The position numbers and the translations under genes are program-made. Under the pieces are notes generated by a model, which worked only from the letters and a program-made list of their open reading frames with translations, was not told the DNA's origin and made no database searches. Below, piece after piece: positions 45,790 through 57,079 of a stretch of 64,000 bases of DNA. Source of the stretch: Strigamia acuminata (lineage: Eukaryota; Arthropoda; Chilopoda; Geophilomorpha; Linotaeniidae). Position 1 is the stretch's first letter, and the number at the start of each line of letters is the position of its first letter. The stretch covers positions 1-64,000 of the forward strand of contig CASHSZ010000008.1 in NCBI GenBank assembly GCA_949358305.1, given 5' to 3'.

Positions 45790-46885
45790 AGGTTCGGTTT
45801 CCGACCGGGTCGTTTCTTGTCCGACCCGCGGCGCGTCGCGGCGCGGCCGGAGGACGGCCCTCGTCCCCAAAAACCACACTCCGAGTCACGGGTCGCACGG
45901 CCAACAGGCCGTGACGGGCCGTAGCGGGTCGAAAACGGGCCGTTAACGGCCCGTTGACGGCCCGTTAGCGGCCCGCATGAGGTCGCACGGGCCGTCGGCG
46001 AGCCGAAGTCCGGGAACGAAGGCCGTTACGGGACCGTGACGGGACCGTCGGCGGCCCGTTAACGGCCCGTGCGAGCCGTTACGGGATCGTGACGGGACCG
46101 TCGGCGGCCCGTTAACGGCCCGTGCGAGCCGTTACGGAATCGTGACGGGACCGTCGGCGGCCCGTTAACGGCCCGTGCGGGCCGTTACGGGATCGTGACG
46201 GGACCGTCGGCGGCCCGTTAACGGCCCGTGCGACCCCATGCGGGCCGTTGACGGGCCGTTAACGGGCCGTTAACGGGCCGTTAACGGGCCGTGACGGTGT
46301 AAATCGAAAAAATCAACAACCGACAACACGTACATGAAAACGCGTACAACATTCATAGACATTAATCTCGAATCCTGTTTTTGGTTTTACGCCGTTAACG
46401 GGCCGTTAACGGCCCGTTAACGGCCCGTTAACGGCCCGCATGAGGTCGTACGGGCCGTTACGGGGTCGTGACGGGACCGTCGGCGGCCCGTTAACGGCCC
46501 GTGCGGGCCGTTACGGGATAGTTACGGAACCGTCGGCGGCCCGTTAACGGCCCGTGCGAGCCGTTACGGGATCGTGACGGGACCGTCGGCGGCCCGTTAA
46601 CGGCCCGTGCGAGCCGTTACGGGATTGTGACGGGACCGTCGGCGGCCCGTTAACGGCCCGTGCGGGCCGTTTTCGACCCGTTGCGGCCGTTTTCGACCCG
46701 TTGCGGCCCGTTTTCGACCCGTTACGGTCCTTGGCCGTAACGGGCCGAAAACGGGAAAACTGAAAAAGTCGAGTGCGAGACCACGTGACCCGGAGTGTGG
46801 TTTTTGGGGACGAGGGCCGTCCTCCGACCGCGCCGTGACGCGCCCCGGGTCGGATCAAGAGGCGACCCGGTCGGAAACCGAACCT
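45790..46885. repeat. P element, one core
   Basis: Core at 46304-46393. The right arm reads CGCCCCGGGTCGG instead of CGCCCCGAGTCGG in B0. The left 53-mer set matches 23041-24129. Confidence 0.75.
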
Positions 46886-46981
46886 CGGGGTTCCTCGAGG
46901 CGTGGTTTTTTGGGGACGGGGGGAGGGGGGGATCGGGTCGCGTGCTCCAACCGCGCCGCAACGCGATGTGGGTCGGTCACC
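46886..46981 (-). repeat. Second arm module with 7-G run
   Basis: G run at 46925-46931 is 7 long. The module also reads GTGCTCCAACC instead of GTGCTCCGACC. Confidence 0.7.
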
Positions 46982-47154
46982 AACTTTTGTCAATTTTTGA
47001 CAAATTTCCACGGAATTTCAGCAACATTTTACGAGACGTTTCTGCCCGACTAGACACGTTTCCGCAGGTTTTAGCAAAACAACGTTAAATTCTGTGGAAA
47101 TTTATCAAATGTTGACAAAATTCTGTGCAAGTTTTGTCAGATACTTACTTACTT
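46982..47154. repeat. Dyad module plus TTAC microsatellite
   Basis: Same dyad as 1670-1842. Confidence 0.7.
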
Positions 47155-47894
47155 ACGATATAAACTCGAACGTCGTCCATCGACACTCTCAACATTCCAC
47201 CGGACATTTTCCGGAAGAGTTTGTCCCGATCGGGACCACGCCTCGACGAAGCCCGGGACCCGGTTTCCGACCGGGTCGTTTTTGGCCCAAGTCACGGCGC
47301 GTCGCGGCGCTTTCGGAGCACGCAACCCGATCCCCCCCTCCCCCCGTTCTCAAAAACCACGCCTCGATGAAGCCCGGGACCCGGTTTCCGACCGGGTCGT
47401 TTTTGGCCCAAGTCACGGCGCGTCGCGGCGCGTTCGGAGCACATGAACCGATCCCCCCTCCCTCCCGTCACAAAAACCACGTTTTAGCGAAACCCTTGAC
47501 CGGTCACAAAACCCACCGAACACCGAAAAGCAACGAACAAAACGCGCTCGGTCGCACGAACTACTCGGCCAAAACAACATCCGCAAATTCCGCATCACAG
47601 TCGCGATCAACGAAACAACGTATAGGCCGCCGTAATGTTAAAAAGCGGGACCCTTTCGCCCCCGACAAAATCCGCACACATACCCCAAGGTTAAGCGCCG
47701 ACTGGTCCCCGGCCGGCCGCGTCCGGGCGTCGCGTCCGCACGCCTGCTTTGCCTATCCTTCGGAAGCGAGTGCACCCGCAAAATCCGCACTTTGGGAGTG
47801 ACTATTCCTCGGATTCCGGCCGGACCAAACTCTTCCGGAAAATGTCCGGGGGAATGCTGAGAGTGCCGATAGACGACATTCGATTTTATGTCGT
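47155..47894. mobile_element. F element, complete
   Basis: Arms 47155-47226 and 47823-47894. Compared with B0 it differs at several positions in the interior and right arm (CGCAACCC, CGATGAAG, CCCCGGCC, GGCCGGACC, and GTGGAT for GTGGGT just past the arm). Confidence 0.6.
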
Positions 47895-48387
47895 GGATTT
47901 TTGTGCGGTTTGCGCCGTGTTTATTATTCGTACGAGATTTGGTATTTTCGCAGGGTTGTTGTCGCGCGAGATTCATCGGGGTAAAGCGAGTTCATCAACG
48001 ACCTCGCCGGTGAATGTTGCTAAAAATCTGTGCAAGTGTTGTCAAATATTGCCGTGATTCGATGGAATTTTTGTCAGACATTGGGAAATTTTTTTTGACT
48101 TGTCCAACGCGCCAGTAAATCGAGCGTCCACACGCGCCCACATGCGTGAACAGTGCACTCGCCCTCCGCGCCCCGTCGGCGTAGGCGCCGGCCGTCCCCC
48201 CTTTCTCTCTCTCTCTCTCTCTTCCGCCCGGGAATCGCCCTTCCGCCCGTCACCGAATTTTGTCAATATCTGATAAATTTCCACAGAATTGCAGCGACAT
48301 TGTACGGGATATTTCTGCCCGATTTGACGGACTTATGTAAAACATTGTTGAAATTCCGTGGAAATTTATAAAATATTGACAAAGGTT
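47895..48387 (-). repeat. F-to-P spacer, 493-bp form
   Basis: Matches 18178-18670, including the hairpin bases CGGGGT and CCGGTG. Confidence 0.6.
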
Positions 48388-51367
48388 GGTGACCGACCCA
48401 CGGCGCGTTGCGGCGCGGTCGGAGCACGCGACCCAATCCCCCCCTCCCCCCGTCCCCAAAAAACCACGCCCCGAGGAACCCCGAGGTTCGGTTTCCGACC
48501 GGGTCGCCTCTTGATCCGACCCGGGGCGCGTCACGGCGCGGTCGGAGGACGGCCCTCGCCCCCAAAAACCACACTCCGGGTCACGTGGTCTCGCACCCGA
48601 CTCTCTCAGTTATCCCGTTACGGCCCTTGGCCGTAACGGGCCGTTACGGGATCGTGACGGGACCGTCGGCGGCCCGTTAACGGCCCGCACGGGCCGTGAC
48701 GGGATCGTGACGGGACCGTTGGCGGCCCGTTAACGGCCCGCACGCGCCGTGACGGGACCGTGACGGGACCGTCGGCGGCCCGTTAACGGCCCGTACGACT
48801 CCATGCGGGCCGTTGACGGGCCGTTGACGGGCCGTTAACGGGCCGTTAACGGGCCGTTAACGGCGTAAATCGAAAAAATCAACAACCGACAACACGTACG
48901 TGAAAACGCGTACAACATTCATAGACATTAATCTCGAATCCTGTTTTTGGTTTTACGCCGTTAACGGGCCGTTAACGGCCCGTTAACGGCCCGCGTGAGG
49001 TCGTACGGGCCGTCGGCGAGCCGAAGTCCGGGAACGAAGGCCGTGACGGGATCGTGACGGGACTGTCGGCGGCCCGTTAACGGCCCGCACGCGCCGTGAC
49101 GGGACCGTGACGGGACCGTCGGCGGCCCGTTAACGGCCCGTGCGGGCCGTTGCGGGATCGTGACGGGATCGTCGACGGCCCGTTAACGGCCCGTGCGGGC
49201 CGTTGCGGGCCGTTGACGGGCCGTTGACGGGCCGTTAACGGGCCGTTAACGGGCCGTTACGGCGTGAATCGAAAAAATCAACAACCGACAACACGTACAT
49301 GAAAACGCGTACAACATTCATAGACATTAATCTCGAATCCTGTTTTCGGTTTTGCCCCGTTAACGGGCCGTTAACGGGCCGTTAACGGGCCGTTAACGGC
49401 CCGTGCGGGCCGTTGCGGGATCGTGACGGGACCGTCGACGGCCCGTTAACGGCCCGTGCGGGCCGTTGCGGGATCGTGACGGGACCGTCAGCGGCCCGTT
49501 AACGGCCCGTGCGGGCCGTTGCGGGATCGTGACGGGATCGTCGACGGCCCGTTAACGGCCCGTGCGGGCCGTTGCGGGATCGTGACGGGACCGTCAGCGG
49601 CCCGTTAACGGCCCGTGCGGGCCGTTGCGGGATCGTGACGGGATCGTCGACGGCCCGTTAACGGCCCGTGCGGGCCGTTGCGGGCCGTTGACGGGCCGTT
49701 GACGGGCCGTTAACGGGCCGTTAACGGGCCGTTACGGCGTGAATCGAAAAAATCAACAACCGACAACACGTACATGAAAACGCGTACAACATTCATAGAC
49801 ATTAATCTCGAATCCTGTTTTTGGTTTTACGCCGTTAACGGGCCGTTAACGGGCCGTTAACGGCCCGTTAACGGCCCGCGTGAGGTCGTACGGGCCGTCG
49901 GCGAGCCGAAGTCCGGGAACGAAGGCCGTGACGGGATCGTGACGGGACCGTCAGCGGCCCGTTAACGGCCCGTGCGGGCCGTTGCGGGATCGTGACGGGA
50001 TCGTCGACGGCCCGTTAACGGCCCGTGCGGGCCGTTGCGGGCCGTTGACGGGCCGTTGACGGGCCGTTAACGGGCCGTTAACGGGCCGTTACGGCGTAAA
50101 TCGAAAAAATCAACAACCGACAACACGTACGTGAAAACGCGTACAACATTCATAGACATTAATCTCGAATCCTGTTTTTGGTTTTACGCCGTTAACGGGC
50201 CGTTAACGGCCCGTTAACGGCCCGTTAACGGCCCGCACAGGCCGTGACGGGATCGTGACGGGACTGTCGGCGGCCCGTTAACGGCCCGCACGAGCCGTGA
50301 CGGGATCGTGACGGGACCGTCGGCAGCCCGTTAACGGCCCGTACGACTCCATGCGGGCCGTTGACGGGATCGTGACGGGACCGTCGGCAGCCCGTTAACG
50401 GCCCGCACGGGCCGTGACGGGATCGTGACGGGACCGTCGGCGGCCCGTTAACGGCCCGCACGAGCCGTGACGGGATCGTGACGGGACCGTCGGCAGCCCG
50501 TTAACGGCCCGCACGGGCCGTGACGGGATCGTGACGGGACCGTCGGCGGCCCGTTAACGGCCCGCACGGGCCGTGACGGGATCGTGACGGGACCGTTGGC
50601 GGCCCGTTAACGGCCCGCACGGGCCGTGACGGGATCGTGACGGGACCGTCGGCGGCCCGTTAACGGCCCGCACGGGCCGTGACGGGATCGTGACGGGACC
50701 GTCGGCGGCCCGTTAACGGCCCGCACGGGCCGTGACGGGATCGTGACGGGACCGTCGGCGGCCCGTTAACGGCTTGTACGGGCCGTTACGGGATCGTGAC
50801 GGGACCGTGACGGGACCGTCGGCGGCCCGTTAACGGCCCGTACGATTCCATGCGGGCCGTTGACGGGATCGTGACGGGACCGTCGGCAGCCCGTTAACGG
50901 CCCGCACGGGCCGTGACGGGATCGTGACGGGACCGTCGGCGGCCCGTTAACGGCCCGCACGAGCCGTGACGGGATCGTGACGGGACCGTTGGCGGCCCGT
51001 TAACGGCCCGCACGGGCCGTGACGGGATCGTGACGGGACCGTCGGCGGCCCGTTAACGGCTTGTACGGGCCGTTACGGGATCGTGACGGGACCGTCGGCG
51101 GCCCGTTAACGGCCCGTGCGAGCCGTTACGGGATCGTGACGGGACCGTCGGCGGCCCGTTAACGGCCCGTGCGGGCCGTTTTCGACCCGTTGCGGCCGTT
51201 TTCGACCCGTTGCGGCCCGTTTTCGACCCGTTACGGTCCTTGGCCGTAACGGGCCGAAAACGGGAAAACTGAAAAAGTCGAGTGCGAGACCACGTGACCC
51301 GGAGTGTGGTTTTTGGGGACGAGGGCCGTCCTCCGACCGCGCCGTGACGCGCCGCGGGTCGGTCACC
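48388..51367. repeat. P element, four cores plus long 53-mer array
   Basis: The left arm has two M modules. Cores are at 48870, 49269, 49744 and 50101. Right of the last core a run of about 17-18 53-bp repeats (50225-51175) uses a CGCACGGGCCGTGACGGG subtype rather than CGTGCGGGCCGTTACGGG. It is interrupted twice by an ACTCCATGCGG or ATTCCATGCGG phrase and twice by AACGGCTTGTACGGG. The right end GGTCGGTCACC is at 51357-51367. Confidence 0.75.
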
Positions 51368-52430
51368 AACTTTTGTCAATTTTTGACAGATTTTCACGGA
51401 ATTTCAGCAACATTTTACGAGACATTTCTGCCCGATTGGACGGACTTGTTTAAAACATTGCTGAAATTCTGTGTTAATTTATCAAAAATTGCAAAAATTC
51501 GGTGCGAATTTTGTCAGAAATTGGGAAAATTTTTTTAAAACTAGTCCAACGCGCCGATAAATCGAGCGCCCACACGCGCCCACGTGCTTGGACAGTGCTG
51601 GGCGCGTCCAACCCGCGTGGACACTGTCAAGTCGGGCATTTTCGGGCACAGTTTGATGCGAGCAAATCTCGCAAAACTTGCACCGAATTGTGGCAACATT
51701 TGATAGATTTCCACCGAATTTTAGCAATGTTTTACAAAAACCTGTGGAAATGTATCCAATCGGGCAGAAATGTCTCGCAAAATATTGCTGAAATTACTTG
51801 GAAATTTATCACAAATTGTCAAAAGTCGGTGCAATTTTTTTGGACGCATCAAACCGTGTGCCCCGAGAGTCCACGAGTGTGCCCGACCTGACAGTGTCCA
51901 CGCGGGGCGCACTGTCCACGCACGTGGGCGCGTGATTTACTGGCGCGTTGGACGAGTTCTAAAAAAATTCTCCAAAATCTGACAAAACTTGCAACGATTT
52001 TTAACGACATTTAATAAATTTACACAGATTTTAAGCAATGTTTTACAGAAGCCCCATCCAAAAGGGCAGAAATATCCCGTATAATGTTGCTGCAATTCTG
52101 TAGAAATTTATCAGATATTGACAAAATTCGGTGACGGGCGGAAGGGCGATTCCCGAGCGGAAGAGAGAGAGAGAGAGAGAGGGCGGACGGCCGGCGCCTA
52201 CGCCGACGGGGCGAGAGGGCGAGTGCACTGTTCACGCATGTGGGCACGTGTGGGCGCTCGATTTACCGGCGCGTTGGACGAGTTAAACAAAATTTTCCCA
52301 ATATTTTGCATAACTTGCACCGATTTTTAAGAACATTTGACTGATTTCCACAGATTTTAAGCGATGTTTTACACGTCCAACCCGCGTGGACATTGTCAGA
52401 TCGGGCGGTTTCGGGCACAGTTTTATTGTT
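51368..52430 (+). repeat. Diverged S1-like dyads and spacers
   Basis: About four dyad-type modules (near 51368-51545, 51680-51840, 51960-52130, 52290-52380) are separated by spacers, one with a GA tract (52164-52181). They are clearly related to S1 but too diverged and differently ordered to be S1 units, so they look like an older generation of the satellite. The segment 51924-52000 matches 6188-6265. Confidence 0.65.
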
Positions 52431-52838
52431 AATTGTTTTTGCATTAGACATGTGTTTAATTCGTTTTGTCTTTTTAGTGGTTCCTTGACTCGGTGTGTAC
52501 GGTTCTTGCGCGTCGTGCCCACGTTTAACACGTGGCCACACGAGTACATCGCGCACGCACATGCGTGGACTCTCGTCGACGATCGTGTGATTCTAGTTAC
52601 GTCAGTCTCGATGTTTTATATGATTTTATTTTGCTAATTGTTTTGAGCGCGTGCAATTTCAATTGTTGCACTCCCGCATTTTCTATTGTAGACTAGTATC
52701 TGGACAATTTAGTTCGTGTTCTTGAGTCGAATAAATTAGACGTGTTTTTAATTTTTCTGTCGCCATTTTTTGAATTCACTAGCGCTCTTCAGATGATTCG
52801 TTGCGCTGCATGAGAGCTTTAATTGATGAGTTGGAGGC
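52431..52838 (-). pseudogene. Inverted, diverged relic of U promoter-side segment
   Basis: Read on the minus strand this aligns with U 5673-6008: CCAACTCAT, AGCTCTC, GCAGCGCA, GTGAATTCAAA, an ATG context, TCTAATTTATTCGAC and TTTCTATTGTA all recur in order. The relic is about 70 bp longer, with several insertions, and many bases differ. It stops at the position of the U TATA box, which is replaced here by satellite spacer (ACTGGCCTCCAAC). This shows that part of U existed, and was copied into satellite, long before the recent block duplications. Confidence 0.6.
52683..52766 (-). pseudogene. Relic mini-ORF, 27 codons
   Basis: The ATG at 52764-52766 and the next 13 codons match the U mini-ORF except for GAA/GAG (silent), CGT/AGT (R for S) and ACT/ACA (silent). 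The U stop TAG corresponds to CAA here, and the relic frame runs on to a TAG at 52683-52685. The two copies thus disagree on where the frame ends. Either U gained a stop or neither is a gene. Confidence 0.2.
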
Positions 52839-53240
52839 CAGTAAATCGCGCGCCCACATGCGCACGTCCAACCCGCGTGGACACTGTCAGATCGGGCACA
52901 CGCGTGGACTCTCGGGGCACAGTTTGATGCGTGCAAAAGTTGCACCGACTTGTGGGAATTTTTTAACAAATTTCCACAGAATTTCAGCGACATTTTACGA
53001 GACATTTCTGCCCGATGGGACGGACTTCTGTAAAACATTGCTTAAAATCCATGGAAATTTATCACATATTGACAAAATTCGGTGCAAGTTTTGTCAGAAA
53101 TTAGGAAAAAACTTTTTTCAAAACTCGTCCAACGCGCCGGTAAATTGAGCGCCCACGTGCGTCGACAGTGGGCGCTTCAAAACCGCGTGGACACTGTCAG
53201 ATCTCGGCACAGTTTGATGCGCCCAAATCTAGCAATACTT
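52839..53240 (+). repeat. Spacer and L2-like linker into S1
   Basis: This starts with a spacer (CCAGTAAATCGCGCGCCC) and a dyad left half. From about 53010 it is identical to the right 230 bp of linker L2. Only the left end of L2 has been replaced. Confidence 0.65.
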
Positions 53241-54252
53241 GCACCGACTTTTGGCAATTTGTGACAAATTTTCACAGAATTTCGGCAACATTTTACGACA
53301 CATTTCTGCCCGGTTGGACACATTTCCACAGGTTTTTTGTAAAACGTTGCTAAAATTCCGTTGAATTTCATCAAAAATTGTGTCAAAAGTCGGTGACGGG
53401 CGGAGGGGCGAGCTCCGGGCGCCCGAGAGAGAGAGAGAAAGAGAGAGAGAGGGGACGGCCGGGGCTCCCGCCGACGGGCGGAGGGGCGAGCCTTGGCGGG
53501 TTGGGCGTGCACTATCTAGGCATGTGGGCGCTCGATTTACCGGCACGTTGGACAAGTTTTGAAAATTTTTTTTTTCCTAATTTTTGACAAAATTAGCACC
53601 GAATTTTGCCAATATTTGATAAATTTCCACGGAATTTTATCAATGTTTTACAAAAAACCCCTGGAAATGTGTCCAATCGAGCAGAAATGTCTCGTAAAAT
53701 ATCGCTGAAATTTGTCTAAAATTGACAAAAAATCGGTGCAAGTTTTGCTAGATATTTGCCCGGATCAAACTGTGCCCGAAACCGCCCGATCTGACAGTGT
53801 GCACGCGGGCTGGACGTGCCCACTGTCCCCGCATGTGCACTCGCCGGCGCGTTGGACGAGTTTAAGAAGATTTTATCAATTTCTGACAAAACTTGCATCG
53901 ATTTTTTGTCAATATTTGATAAATTTCCCCAGAATTTTAGCAATAAAACCTTTGAAAATGTATCCAAAAGAGCAGAAATGTCCTGTAAAATATTGCTGAA
54001 AATCTGTTGAAATTCATCAAATATTGACAAAAATCTGTGACGAGCGGAGGGGCGATCCTTTGGCGGCCGAAAGAGAGAGGGGGGACGGTCGGGGCTCCCG
54101 CCGACGGGCGGAGGGGCGAGCCTTGGCGGCCGAGAGAGAGAGAGAGAGAGGACGGCCGGGGCTCCCGCCGGCGCACTGTCCATGGGCGCGCTCGATTTAC
54201 TGGCGCGTTGGACGAATTTTAAATTTTTTGTTTCCTATTTCTGACTAAATTT
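53241..54252 (+). repeat. S1 satellite, single unit
   Basis: Carries the 10-T run, CCGACGGGCGG and a class I end: a combination of markers from the third unit of 42442-45487 and from class I arrays. Confidence 0.9.
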
Positions 54253-54554
54253 GCACAGACTTTTGTCAATTTTTGACAAATTTTCACGGAATTTCAGCAA
54301 TGGGACGGACTTATGTAAAACATCGCTTAAAATCTGGAAATCTGTCAAATCTTCTTTAAATTTATGCAAGATATTGGGAAATTTTGGTTTAACTCGTCCA
54401 ACGGGCCGGTAAATCGAGCGCCCACACGCGCCCACATGCACGTCCAACCCGCATGGGCACTGTCACATCGGACGTTTGTTGCGTGCAAAACTTGCACCGA
54501 CTTTTGGCCATTTTTGGTTAAACTTTCGCACAATTTCTGCCCGATTGGACACTG
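54253..54554 (+). repeat. Linker L1, class I
   Basis: Carries ACTTTCGCAC. Confidence 0.8.
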
Positions 54555-55577
54555 AGGTTCGGTTTCCGACCGGGTCGTTTCTTGTCCGACCCGCGGCGCG
54601 TCGCGGCGCGGCCGGAGGACGGCCCTCGTCCCCAAAAACCACACTCCGAGTCACGGGTCGCACGGCCAACAGGCCGTGACGGGCCGTAGCGGGTCGAAAA
54701 CGGGCCGTTAACGGCCCGTTGACGGCCCGTTAGCGGCCCGCATGAGGTCGCACGGGCCGTCGGCGAGCCGAAGTCCGGGAACGAAGGCCGTTACGGGACC
54801 GTGACGGGACCGTCGGCGGCCCGTTAACGGCCCGTGCGAGCCGTTACGGGACCGTGACGGGACCGTCGGCGGCCCGTTAACGGCCCGTGCGGGCCGTTAC
54901 GGGATCGTGACGGGACCGTCGGCGGCCCGTTAACGGCCCGTGCGGGCCGTTACGGGATCGTAACGGGCCGTTAACGGGCCGTTAACGGGCCGTTAACGGG
55001 CCGTGACGGTGTAAATCGAAAAAATCAACAACCGACAACACGTACATGAAAACGCGTACAACATTCATAGACATTAATCTCGAATCCTGTTTTTGGTTTT
55101 ACGCCGTTAACGGGCCGTTAACGGCCCGTTAACGGCCCGTTAACGGCCCGCATGAGGTCGTACGGGCCGTTACGGGGTCGTGACGGGATCGTCGGCGGCC
55201 CGTTAACGGCCCGTGCGGGCCGTTACGGGATAGTTACGGAACCGTCGGCGGCCCGTTAACGGCCCGTGCGAGCCGTTACGGGATCGTGACGGGACCGTCG
55301 GCGGCCCGTTAACGGCCCGTGCGAGCCGTTACGGGATTGTGACGGGACCGTCGGCGGCCCGTTTTCGACCCGTTGCGGCCGTTTTCGACCCGTTGCGGCC
55401 CGTTTTCGACCCGTTACGGTCCTTGGCCGTAACGGGCCGAAAACGGGAAAACTGAAAAAGTCGAGTGCGAGACCACGTGACCCGGAGTGTGGTTTTTGGG
55501 GACGAGGGCCGTCCTCCGACCGCGCCGTGACGCGCCCCGGGTCGGATCAAGAGGCGACCCGGTCGGAAACCGAACCT
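54555..55577. repeat. P element, one core, with 20-bp deletion
   Basis: Core at 55016-55105. The left part matches the B0 type, the right arm the B7 type (CGCCCCGGGTCGG). Near 55355, GGCGGCCCGTT joins directly to TTCGACCC; 20 bp present in other copies are missing, bounded by repeated CCGTT, which suggests slippage or intrastrand recombination. Confidence 0.75.
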
Positions 55578-55673
55578 CGGGGTTCCTCGAGGCGTGGTTT
55601 TTTGGGGACGGGGGGAGGGGGGGATCGGGTCGCGTGCTCCAACCGCGCCGCAACGCGATGTGGGTCGGTCACC
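55578..55673 (-). repeat. Second arm module with 7-G run
   Basis: G run at 55617-55623, same length as the B7 copy. Confidence 0.7.
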
Positions 55674-55846
55674 AACTTTTGTCAATTTTTGACAAATTTC
55701 CACGGAATTTCAGCAACATTTTACGAGACGTTTCTGCCCGACTAGACACGTTTCCGCAGGTTTTAGCAAAACAACGTTAAATTCTGTGGAAATTTATCAA
55801 ATGTTGACAAAATTCTGTGCAAGTTTTGTCAGATACTTACTTACTT
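55674..55846. repeat. Dyad module plus TTAC microsatellite
   Basis: Same dyad as 46982-47154. Confidence 0.7.
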
Positions 55847-56586
55847 ACGATATAAACTCGAACGTCGTCCATCGACACTCTCAACATTCCACCGGACATT
55901 TTCCGGAAGAGTTTGTCCCGATCGGGACCACGCCTCGACGAAGCCCGGGACCCGGTTTCCGACCGGGTCGTTTTTGGCCCAAGTCACGGCGCGTCGCGGC
56001 GCTTTCGGAGCACGCAACCCGATCCCCCCCTCCCCCCGTTCTCAAAAACCACGCCTCGATGAAGCCCGGGACCCGGTTTCCGACCGGGTCGTTTTTGGCC
56101 CAAGTCACGGCGCGTCGCGGCGCGTTCGGAGCACATGAACCGATCCCCCCTCCCTCCCGTCACAAAAACCACGTTTTAGCGAAACCCTTGACCGGTCACA
56201 AAACCCACCGAACACCGAAAAGCAACGAACAAAACGCGCTCGGTCGCACGAACTACTCGGCCAAAACAACATCCGCAAATTCCGCATCACAGTCGCGATC
56301 AACGAAACAACGTATAGGCCGCCGTAATGTTAAAAAGCGGGACCCTTTCGCCCCCGACAAAATCCGCACACATACCCCAAGGTTAAGCGCCGACTGGTCC
56401 CCGGCCGGCCGCGTCCGGGCGTCGCGTCCGCACGCCTGCTTTGCCTATCCTTCGGAAGCGAGTGCACCCGCAAAATCCGCACTTTGGGAGTGACTATTCC
56501 TCGGATTCCGGCCGGACCAAACTCTTCCGGAAAATGTCCGGGGGAATGCTGAGAGTGCCGATAGACGACATTCGATTTTATGTCGT
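55847..56586. mobile_element. F element, complete (copy of 47155-47894)
   Basis: Arms 55847-55918 and 56515-56586. No difference from the B7 copy noticed. Confidence 0.6.
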
Positions 56587-57079
56587 GGATTTTTGTGCGG
56601 TTTGCGCCGTGTTTATTATTCGTACGAGATTTGGTATTTTCGCAGGGTTGTTGTCGCGCGAGATTCATCGGGGTAAAGCGAGTTCATCAACGACCTCGCC
56701 GGTGAATGTTGCTAAAAATCTGTGCAAGTGTTGTCAAATATTGCCGTGATTCGATGGAATTTTTGTCAGACATTGGGAAATTTTTTTTGACTTGTCCAAC
56801 GCGCCAGTAAATCGAGCGTCCACACGCGCCCACATGCGTGAACAGTGCACTCGCCCTCCGCGCCCCGTCGGCGTAGGCGCCGGCCGTCCCCCCTTTCTCT
56901 CTCTCTCTCTCTCTTCCGCCCGGGAATCGCCCTTCCGCCCGTCACCGAATTTTGTCAATATCTGATAAATTTCCACAGAATTGCAGCGACATTGTACGGG
57001 ATATTTCTGCCCGATTTGACGGACTTATGTAAAACATTGTTGAAATTCCGTGGAAATTTATAAAATATTGACAAAGGTT
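56587..57079 (-). repeat. F-to-P spacer, 493-bp form
   Basis: Copy of 47895-48387. Confidence 0.6.

Noticed and set aside
50225-51175. CRISPR-like regular repeats
   Set aside because: The 53-bp repeats are head to tail without unique spacers, and there are no cas genes.
52386-52637. 83-codon plus-strand frame, also partly open in U on the minus strand
   Set aside because: The two copies differ by frame-shifting indels, so no common reading frame is kept.
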